DNA of 64,000 bases, taken from assembly GCA_031216445.1 (NCBI GenBank), contig CM062214.1, positions 26,958,501-27,022,500 of the forward strand. The letters run 5' to 3'. The notes under the pieces are model-generated. The model was not told the DNA's origin. It ran no database searches and was given only the letters and a program-made list of their open reading frames with translations. A program made the position numbers and the translations under genes. Below are positions 52,147 through 61,878 of the stretch, piece after piece (positions within the stretch are counted from its first letter, which is position 1; every line of letters begins with the position of its first letter). The stretch is from Lateolabrax maculatus (lineage: Eukaryota; Chordata; Actinopteri; Acropomatiformes; Lateolabracidae).

Positions 52147-53319
52147 TAGTAGCAGGTGGCCGTATTCTTACTCTTTATTCGAGGCTTGATGGTGATATTT
52201 ACTGTATTTGCTTTGTTTTGGCAGATTGGCAGATTTACATGTCCCAGAGGAGAGAGCAAAAGTGATGAAAGGCCTGAAGAAAAGAGTGGGTAGGGACAAG
52301 GAGATGGAGAGCGAAGAGAGTGGGAAAATGCTGAGCCAGAGGGGAAAAGACAAACAACAAAGAACATTTTTGAAAGGGAGAATAGAGTCGGGACTGAGAT
52401 GAGAAGGAAGAGCCTTAGTAAATGGGCAGAAAAGGCCCAAACACACTGAATTTTTGAGGTTTTGAAGTACAACCATTGTTTTAAATGGCCCGAACGCAAA
52501 CCCAAAGCGTTATGATAAGAGAGACTTGGGGGGCAGCTGAGGTTGACAACAGGGATATTGAGTGCAGCCTCTGCAGTGAGGCATCTGTGACCCGACCTTT
52601 AACCTTTTACAGCTACTTGGTCCAGAAAGAAGTGTTTGTGTGCATGTCGATGTGTACTTTCAGTCAGCAGTTACACGCAGACCGGGTATCTGAGCGTCGT
52701 TTCATATCATAGCTCATTGAAATGCTTCTAATGGGCTTTATCGTGCATGTAGAAAGTCCACACACATACACTTAGACACAAGCACTCAATTCCCTGTGTA
52801 GTCCTTGTATTTAGAGACGCTCTGTGCATGCTTGCTGAATGTTAAAACCTAATTATTGCTCATCTCACTCATGCTGTAGGTGAACACACCAGAAGGAATG
52901 AGTTCCCTCTCAAAGCAAAGACATGACAAGCATTTGTAAGGACTAGACGTACTGTAGACACAAAAAAGTACATTTTTGATTCATACTGTATCTGTGTCTG
53001 TGACTAGCACCTGACTGCTTTTTACTTCTGTGCAGAGGAATTCAGATTTGGAACATACATTTTCTCTTTTTGCATGGTTTGATGTTATTTTTCTCTTATT
53101 GAACACATTTGGTTGTCACCTCTTGGGCTAAACATTTCATCAGAAATATTATGGAAATTGCAATGTGGCCAAGTGCTATATCCAAATCACAGGAGCTGTA
53201 ATTTTTAATGTAAAATGTGTCATAACATACCGTTATAAATGAGGCATTGTGGTTCTACATGCCCCGGCCTACAAATCATATTCTCCAGACGAAAGGGAAC
53301 TTGCAAAAAACACATTATC

Positions 53320-53425
53320 ATCATTTTTCAGTATAAAATGAAATGCAAAAATCACAATTCCCACTAAAACTGTGATTCATATCCCAATCGAAATATGTTA
53401 AATAATCGCACTATGAGTCTCCCAG
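53320..53425. repeat. possible dispersed repeat fragment
   Basis: CACAATTCCCACTAAAACTG, then ATTCATATCCCAATCGAAAT and TTAAATAATCGCACTATGAG, resembles the AATCGAAAT/TAATCGCAAT core of another common fish repeat. Boundaries are uncertain. Confidence 0.4.
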
Positions 53426-56000
53426 GTGATCACTTGTATAATTCCTCCTCTCTAAATCTTGCATAGTGTGAAGTAAGTGCCTTGTAATTAGGTTTTTATA
53501 TTTTATTCATTTAATTCATTAAGTCAGATTTAGATTTTAAGATTCAGATTGATGGGCTACAATTGGCTGTAGACTGACTGAAAGAGACGGAGCATTTGGC
53601 TCATCATTCAAAGTGATCAATAAAAGATGGGTTCGGCCTGTGTGCAGTATGTTGACACATGGAATTGACTATTTAAGTTAACTGTAGTGCAGGGGGACGC
53701 AGCGTTATGCAGAGGGAACAGATACTAGGCTTTAGCTCTTCTGATCAGCTTGTTCCCACAAACACTCTGTGCTGATCCACAGGTTTAATACCTAATCCTA
53801 ATAAAATATTTGGTTCTATTTAACAAAAACGATGATGAACTTGGAAGTTTTACATCCATTCCACAGATTTCTTAATCACAGTAACAAGTTTTCCATCATT
53901 ATTACTTTATTAAATGGCAATAGAAACACGCCAATAGCAGTGCAGCCATAACCTGATTATTACACTCAGGCAACAAAGCGGCAGTTACTGTTTCCTGTCC
54001 ATGTCTTCAGGGACGCTGAGGACAAATCTGGGGCCAAAACAAGGATGTGCAACCAAAAACATCTTGCAACAACTCTCACTGCTACAGAAATGTACAATGC
54101 ATGTTTAGGATGTAGATGTCTCTGTTTTACGATGCATGTGAATACAATGACATATTTGATGGAGAGCAGCCATTCCTTTACGTCAGACAGCCATCAGTCC
54201 TTATACATTAGGGATCCATTTAAATTATTGACAGTAACGCCTTGGCCTCATCAAATATGCATGACAAGCAAGTCAGTGACAAACAAAAACAGGACTGAGG
54301 AGAATAACTAAGCCGACAGCCAGAAGAACGTTTCAACAATGTAGACAAATTATAGCGTTCGCGTATTTCTAATCGTTTGAGAAATAATGTGCAATGTGAA
54401 ATAATGTTTGTGTCCACTGTTAGATGTGATTTGCTATAACTCTTCATTTAATAAGTGTCATTGAATATTTGATGGTCAAGCCAGAAAAAGCTGAAGGGAA
54501 AGAAAACAGGACTGCACCCTGTTTTCCAGTAATCACCTGCGTCTTAGTGCTGCTTCCTATCTCTCCCATCAAAGATGCCGCTGAGTCACACTGTGGACAC
54601 ACGCAAAAGCTGGATCAATAAGACACTGTCAATATTATAAAACGATCTCAAACACCTAAGGAGAAAAAAATAATCCTTATAGTGTCGTGCGAGTGTGTGT
54701 TTGGTGGCACATTTGTTGCGTTAATACAAAATGTGTTCTGAGGTTTTTGTATTGAAACGGATTTGCTGAAATCTGTATTGTAATTCATCACATTCCCGTT
54801 GTGTAATATCTGTTACATAATGAAAGTAACACAAAAATAGCAGTCCTTTTATTTGGCTGATGGCGATGAGTAGGAACACTTATATTGCAATAACAATAAG
54901 CACAGATAGAACATTCAAACACAAATGACAAAGACGATTACATAAGCAGGAGGGATTGCTTATTTCAGAGAGGTTTTCCCTCGCTTTCTGTCTGGAGTTC
55001 TCATATTTTAATGATGCGCCCCAGTCTGTGAGCTGTGGGAACCAAAAATACTGGACTGCATGGTTTAGGAAAGGATTGTTGGGCAGATGGGATTGTTGGT
55101 GTCCCTAAGGCACGACTGTCATCCCAGATTAAATGTGGTGGGGTCTTTTTACTAACAACACGGCACTACATTTTGCTTTCGGCCTAATGAGCAACGAAAA
55201 TATAAGTACGTTTTGCTGGCGAGTGGAAGCAGTCATATGAGCCCTCACTGTGGAGGGAAGGAACAATGAAATGAAAACAACAACAGAATTTTAATGGTGG
55301 CCGACAGAAAAGTAAAAATATGCTGTCACATATAGAGGATATCGGATATTTCTTTGTCTCTCAGAAGCGTGATCAGAAACACAAAGGCGTGAGAAACTGA
55401 ATGATCTTATTAGAGCGCGCCCTGGGAGCTGCTTTTCATGATTCCATCTAGCTGCTTTGAAGAAAGTAAACACAATAAGGAGGCTTTATCTTGATTTCAA
55501 AAGAAAACTGTTCCCTCTGCCGCCTTCCTTTCTGCTGTCGTGGAAGAAATAAGAAAGTCTGTCTGGTGTAGATCTCATAAAAGCAATTCAGCCTTTTCTC
55601 AATGTGCAAAAACTTATTGAAATAACCATGTTAATACCACTTGTTTTATGCCTTTCTCTGCTGCCACATTTTTCTCATATGAAAAATACTTGTGCAACAG
55701 CTGCATTACAGCTGTGCAAAACAAAGTCTTAAATGTGTCCTGTTGTGTTTCAAGGAAGACAGGGGCCTGGAGTTGAGAAAATGATTCTGGATGTTGTAAA
55801 TAAGCAAAATACTGCTTTTTGTTCCAATATGTAGAAACACATACGGGACTCAGTAATTCATTTTTCTTTGGCTGTACTTTTGGTTGTCCATGAAATTTAC
55901 TGTAGAAAGTCTGCCACAGAAATAAACCGTGCATACGTGTCACATCATCGCCGGGGTTTGAGAGATATTGTTTGAATTACAGCCTTTGTTTCCTGTGAGG
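53426..56000. other. intron-like DNA, no recognised gene
   Basis: A patch at about 55260-55520 combines A+T-rich motif runs with GAGCGCGCCC and may be a non-coding element. No genes or repeats were identified. Confidence 0.5.
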
Positions 56001-56230
56001 ATGCGGCCTGTGCGGCTTATCGTCACGGCTCGGTCAGAAAAGTTTGATTCAACAGTTCCTGCGTTATTGTGTCTGTCCCTGAGCCGGTGCTGGGTGTTGT
56101 CATGGTAACATCCTTCCGTACAGGATCCGACACCCCGTGACCTTGTTAGATGGATGAGGAGACTGATTCACCCGCCCCTGTCGATATCAGCCCCGCTGTG
56201 AGTCATAGCCTCAGCTTTATTTGATGAAAT
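56000..56230. promoter_or_regulatory. CpG-enriched patch with RFX-type X-box
   Basis: GTTGTCATGGTAAC at 56096-56109 matches the palindromic X-box consensus of RFX transcription factors. It lies inside about 230 nt with many CpGs (GATGCGGCC, CGTCACGGCTCGG, CCCGCCCC). It lies 2.3 kb upstream of the coding exon. Function is inferred from the motif. Confidence 0.35.
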
Positions 56231-58376
56231 GCAGGTTTGGGTCACCCATAAAGGGACAGAATCGTCAAACATACTGGTGCTTAAGGTATTGGGCTTAAGG
56301 TAGGTTATTTAGTTAATAGATTGTAGCAGGAGTGAAGAGATGGAGGGCTAGTGTTTACCATATTTGAATTATTGTATGTTGAGCTCGTTTATTTTGATTT
56401 ATCACTATCCAAAGACAAGTGATATCCAAAATATAGAGATATCTCTACTATTTGTATAGGTTATCTCCTCAGAAGTACACTGTCTTCCTATACACACTCA
56501 AGGTTTTCATTGTTTTATGTTTTATAGTTGTGTCTTTAGTCTAACAATATACTGTCCTTGAAGAATCTGCCCTGAGCAGGCGTCAGATGTAGAAATCATG
56601 TGAAAACTGTGCCAGGTTATGTAACCTACAGATTCCTGCCTGATATCAAACAGGCGTTCAATGATCGCTTTATTTTAATTGGTTATTTGAGCAACACACC
56701 ACTTATTATCCATGGATTGGATGTTAATGTGGTATTCAAGAGCTTGTTATAATTGGTTGTGAGAAATTGAACTGGTCAGTCGGGATGAAGCTAATTTAAA
56801 TACTAATGGATTTTCCTTTTGTCTTTCCACCTCTATTAGATTCATGATTTGCATTGAAGTTGGGCCTCAATAAATGTACCAATTGTTCCACAAGAGGTTT
56901 AATCCCAGCTTTCCCTTCTTTGAACATATTTAGATGAGAGAAACCACAAATGTATTTGCATGTTGATTTAACAGCAGATAACTGGAGCACCCACGCATTT
57001 TATCTGAAGGTCCTGGTCTATGCGATAGATTGGAAAGGATTTAAAATAGGGTACTTTTGTGTTGTCTAAAAAAATAAATAAATAAATAAAAGGGATGTGG
57101 TTTCCTGATGCCACAAAGTGTGACCTGGCAGGCCGGGGAGACAGGATGTGTCTGATATTTATGTGCTGATGCCGATAACCTGTGACCACGTTTGTGCCCA
57201 AGTTTTAAAATGTCAGCCTTTGTTATCTTTCAAAGACTGAATGGTGTGAATTTTTAAACCTATTCCCTTGGTTGATTTGCTCATTAAAAACAAGATAAAC
57301 TTACCATAAATTATTTAGTTGCCATTTGAAACCATTTTTTTTTATATCATACATCTGAAAAGTAAATGTTTACAGAGCTACCTGTGTTTGTTTCTTGTTG
57401 TTTGGCATTGTACTCTTGCACTTTCTATTTGAAATTAAATAATGACTATTCAAGGTTGTAAAGAGTGTAATAATTGTAATCAGTTCAGGACAATCCATCT
57501 GGCCACAAACCTCCTTGCATTGCCTGTGTGCTCAGGATAATTTTTGTTTTGCTGAAGTATCCTGCGATTGTGTTGACTACTTGTCCTTCTCTGTTCATCC
57601 AGTATGGATGGAAGCACCCACAAACACTCCTCCCAGTTGTTGTTAAATTCCAAGTCTTGTTTTCTGGAATACAGAGCCAAAACTACAAAGAATGTGTTAC
57701 TGTTCTACTTTTGGACTTAAATACTATGTCTCCACGCCATTTGTCAGACTTCAGTGTGTGTGAACTCAGCTGAAACGCTTTTGATTTCCATTTCCCATGT
57801 AACTGATCTAGTTCATAGGATTTAGGACATTGACGTTTTTATTCAGTGACAATATCAGTACCTTTATCTCAACTAAGCCTGGCTGAAACAGCCAACAGCA
57901 ACACGGGGCAGCAATTCGGAAATAAGCTTTCTTAATCCTCTTCAGTTTTGCCTCTGATTTCAGTCAGTCATACATGACCAGTTGAGGGTTAGGAGGAGTC
58001 AGATGACTGCCCAATAGGATAGATTGGCTGCTAAGTAGAGAAAGTTTGCCACCTAATGGAGACAATGTAGCACTGCCTTTCTAATTCATTGTCTCTCTCA
58101 CACATCATATTTCTTTCAGTTTCCCTCTTTCTGCCCCAGTGTAGCCTTTATACTTCAGTTCAGCTTCAGTGTAATTGTATAATAGGATTTTATTTTCCTT
58201 GTTTGGGACAGTATGTTGGTCCTGCATGGACACACTTTTGTAATGAACTAAGTTTCTATCTACTCTTGGTTTGCTTAGGTGAAGTATTTGTGGCAATTAA
58301 ATTGAATTACGTTTTGAATTAAATTAACTATAAATTCAAATTCTGTAATTCATTTCTTTTCTGTTCTCTTTTTCAG
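56231..58376. other. distal intron next to the peak1 coding exon
   Basis: A+T-rich DNA with an (AAAT)n run at 57068-57091. It ends in the pyrimidine tract and AG of the coding exon. No other gene was recognised. Confidence 0.65.
57068..57091 (+). repeat. (AAAT)n microsatellite
   Basis: An A-run followed by four AAAT-type units. Confidence 0.85.
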
Positions 58377-58510
58377 GTCCAGTATCCCCCACATTTGAGG
58401 CTTGAATAGTGCTCATCATTCTTGGACAACAATTAGTGCCTGTAGCCCGTAGCTTCATGGAGGGGTTTCCTGTCCACTGACCAGCAGGCTGCCTTACTGG
58501 ACCAGCAGCC
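58377..58510 (+). other. peak1: 5' UTR portion of the peak1 coding exon, with splice acceptor
   Basis: A strong pyrimidine tract (TTTCTTTTCTGTTCTC, then TTTTTCAG) ends at 58376, immediately before GTCCAG. This places the exon start at 58377. A second AG six bases downstream (58381-58382) could serve as a tandem acceptor. The 134-nt leader segment lies directly in front of the PEAK1 initiator at 58511 and contains one upstream ATG. The long coding exon therefore begins with untranslated sequence, so at least one further 5' exon must exist upstream. Confidence 0.8.
58457..58480 (+). promoter_or_regulatory. short uORF in the peak1 leader (MEGFPVH)
   Basis: This is the only ATG between the splice acceptor and the PEAK1 start. 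It encodes seven residues, MEGFPVH, and stops at TGA 30 nt before the main ATG. It is in the same frame as PEAK1 but closed by its own stop. The context is T at -3 and G at +4, which is weak to moderate, so leaky scanning is expected. The regulatory role is inferred. Confidence 0.4.
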
Positions 58511-61500
58511 ATGTCCGCCTGCAGCACCTTCACAGAGCACGTGTGGAAACCAGGCGAGTGCAAGAACTGCTTTAAACCTAAGAGTCTGCACTGTCTGGCT
58601 CAGAGTGGTGGAAGGAAGCCTCCCTCTGAGCAGAGGCCTCCAACAACTCAGCAACAGAATCCACCCCCTGCTGGGGCCAGAGCCAACCCAAACCTTACTA
58701 ACAACTCCCAGAGGGCTGGAAGTGGGTCCGCCCGCTCAGGACACTTCCGTCCACCAGTGGCTAAGAAGCCAACCATTGCTGTTAAGCCCACTATGATGCT
58801 GCCCTGCTCCTCTGCGGGGCTGGATTCAGATGGCAACCTGCAACGACCACCAAATGTGATAGAACAGGGCAAAACATCAGCCTTCACGGTCTGGAACCGC
58901 AACGGACTGAACCGTAAGAGGCCTGGTGGGCCCAGCAACAACAATGAAGGGGAGGATGGCAGTGAGGAGATTGAGGGTTATGGGCAGCTTAGTCCAAGGA
59001 CCCCTAGTGGAAATAACAACAACAGTGGACTGACAGATGTCCTAAAGGAGATTGCTGGGTTAGGCCCTGGCCTTAGCCCAACACCCCTTTCTGGGTCCAA
59101 GGACTTGTTTTGGGGACGAATCAGTAGTTCTTACCGACGGTCCTTGGAAAGAGGCCTTCCAGCCTCCAGCTGTCTGGCTATGGGAAGCAGCAGCAGTGGT
59201 GGCGATGGCACTGCTCAAAAACGGGTATCCCTTAGCAACAGCGCCGAGATCATCAGCACAGAGGGTGGTCGCTTCTGCTACCCAGATTTTTCCAGTGAAG
59301 ATGATGAGGAAGAGGAGGATGATGACGAAGAGACCGAAAGGGATGACAATGAACATGAGAGCTGGGATGAAAGTGATGAAGAATTACTGGCCATGGAGAT
59401 ACGTATGCGAGGCCAACCGCGATTTGCAAATTTCCGCGCTGCCACTTTGTCTCCGGTGCCCTTTGCTGCAGGGAAAAAGTGGAATACTGTGCCACTTCGC
59501 AACCGCTCACTAATGCGGATTTGTGCAGTGGACTATGATGATAGCTACGATGAGATCCTGAATGGATACCCCTCCATGGACTCTAATGGAGCTCTTCTTC
59601 CCTATGGGCCCCATGACATGCAAGGCAGTGGTTTCCTATCAAATTCAGAGTGCACCACGTCTCCGGAGTCATCTTCATCACTACCAGAGGATTCTCGAAC
59701 AACTTCCAGCAGTGGGAGCAGTGCTCCCTGTGCTCTTCGAAATGGCTTGCATTCTCCCACATCTACTAAGGCACCTGCCGCCTGCACTTCTCCTCCAAAA
59801 AAGGAGCCCATCCACAGAGCACTGAGTCCACTCAAGGTGACTGAAACACACAAGGCTGTCCTAGCCATTAGATTAGAAGATCAGGATGGCAGAGAAGGCA
59901 CGCCGATGCCCCAGGCCCTTCCAGGCCAACCAGTCACTATCAGTTTTAGTCCCACAGAGGAGCAAGCTAAACCATACCGTGTAGTGAATTTGGAAAAATC
60001 GCTGATCTGTAAGCCTTACACTGTAGTGGACGTGTCAGCATCCATGGCCAACAAAGACGGGCAGATTCCAGACTCTACTCCAAAACCCAAAAACCTGTCA
60101 ATGCCTTCCAGCCCTACATCGTTCTGTAGTGCTCCTTTAGGTCAGCCCCTGTCTCCAACCTCCCCCATTTCACCATCTTCTCCTGTTATGCCAACATCCC
60201 CCACATCTGTAGCCTTGTCAGGTACCTCCCGAAAGAAATCCGGGAGCATACGCTACCAAGAAGTGTGGACATCAAGCACAAGTCCTCGCCAAAAGATACC
60301 TAAAGTGGATCTAGGGGTTGCAGCTAATCCTGGCCCCTCGATGCCTACTCAACACTGCAGCCACAAGTCAGCTCCCACTTCTCCCATTGCTGGGATGTCT
60401 TCTTCCCGAACTGTACCGGTGAAATCCTCCAACTTATCAGAGATCAAGTTTAACAGTTTCAATAATGCAGGCATGCCTCCGTTTCCCATTATTATTCGAG
60501 ATGAGCCGGCCTATGCCCGCAGCTCCAAGAACGCTGTTAAGGTACCTATTGTTATCAATCCAAGTGCATATGACAACCTAGCTGTGTACAGGAGCTTCTT
60601 GGGACTCAGTGGGGAACTGCCACAGTCAAAAGGGGTAGGCAGTAGGGTAGCCAGCCATACTTATGAAGAGATTGGATCCTCTGAGAGTGTCCAGTCCTCC
60701 TCAACAGAGAAAACCTTCTCTGGTAGAGGCACATCAGAGAGAGCCTCTTTTGAAGAGACAAAAGCTCCACCTGAAGCAGTGTCAAAAGCACCACATTTAC
60801 AACCTAAAACCACTACAGACTCTAGCACTGTGATGAGCTCCACAGTTGGGGCCCTGTCTCCCACTACAGCAACAAATTCCCCTGCCATTCTTGCCATTAC
60901 TGCAAACCTACCTAAAACCAGCCCCACTGCCAATGCTGTTACACGCACTTGCAAGACAAGTGGAGATACTACTTGCAGTAAAGATGATAATACAGACTTA
61001 GCCTTGTCTGGGACGGTGGTAAGCCATAGGGAGGAGGCCAGTGCCGTGCTTTTACAGATTGTGGCCTCCATCCACCCTCCCCAGTCTCCTCCAGAGTCAC
61101 CTTCAGCACAAGCCAAAACCCTCAGTTCTGAGGAGCTGTATGCCCTCCCACCTGATGCCATGAAGGAGACCCTCACCCGACCCAAATCTCTCTTTTCTGC
61201 AACTGACGGCTGTCTTTCCAAGCCAAAGAAAGACACACCCTCGAAAGTTTTGTCTAAATCCCAGAGTGCCTCTGCTGCTGTCCAACTCTCAAGCCCCCGT
61301 TCAGAGCCCAATGCCCCATTCCCCCCTCCTAGATCTACGTCCTCCCCTTACCACGCTTCTAACATCCTCCAGAGACATTTTGGCAACTGGACCAAGAGCT
61401 CTGCCTCCAGCTCTCCTGTACGACCCAGTGAAGGTGAAGCAAGTCCAGGTGGAGAGGGGAGACGTATTGCAACAGAGAGCTCCAAACCCAAACGCTGGAT

Positions 61501-61878
61501 CTCCTTTAAGAGCTTTTTTCGTCGGCGGAGAGACGAGGATGAGCAGAAAGAGAGGGTGGAGAGAGAGAAGGAGAAAGGCAAGCTGGTTGGGCTTGATGGA
61601 ACAGTCATTCACATGCTTCCACCGCCACCAATCCAACATCATCACTGGTTCACCGAGGCCAAACCAGAGGATCCCACCCAGAAGCCAACCATCATCTTCA
61701 CCTACAAACCAGAAAGCGGCAGCACACCGGGAGAAGGAGAAGGAGAGTTACGAGTAGAGGAGTGCAGAGAAAATGCACAACTGACACCTGAGGAGAGCAA
61801 GGAACCCACACCTTTGAGTCCAGGACGAACACCACCCTCCCTCACGGCTGGATGTGATCTCATCAGCAAAGACTTCAG
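58511..61878 (+). CDS. peak1: PEAK1 (pseudopodium-enriched atypical kinase 1), N-terminal scaffold, first coding exon (partial)
   Basis: PEAK1 is a catalytically inactive kinase-like scaffold that acts in Src, SHC1/Grb2 and Crk signalling at focal adhesions and on actin. The sequence opens with the family start MSACSTFTEHVWKPGECKN. It then carries VAKKPTIAVKPT (about residues 85-96), an acidic run (about 262-290), the block MEIRMRGQPRFANFRA (about 297-312), YDDSYDEILNGY (about 342-353), KPYTVVDVSA (about 501-510), RYQEVWTSSTSPRQKIPK (about 581-598), Y687/Y693 in YDNLAVY, Y718 in HTYEEI, and KPKRWISFKSFFRRRR (about 992-1007). The last is followed by a charged K/E/R stretch and GLDGTVIHMLPPPP. 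The human protein has about 1746 residues, so this exon gives roughly its first two thirds. It holds no pseudokinase domain. The start is the family methionine, with G at -3. I place the 3' end at CAG|GTATTT (phase 2), because the frame continues only nine more codons to a TGA at 61904-61906. The closest alternative is a paralogue of the PRAG1/PEAK3 family, but the N-terminus and internal blocks fit PEAK1 best. Confidence 0.95.

Noticed and set aside
1..58376. Coding exons of a neighbouring gene, such as the HMG20A gene that sits near PEAK1 in mammals.
   Set aside because: No HMG-box or other recognisable peptide was seen on either strand. Small exons cannot be fully excluded by eye.
60661..61311. 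216-codon minus-strand frame.
   Set aside because: Antisense shadow of the PEAK1 coding exon, with no recognisable family.
61266..61757. 163-codon + frame overlapping PEAK1 in another frame.
   Set aside because: Proline/serine/arginine-rich shadow of the true frame. Nothing suggests dual coding.
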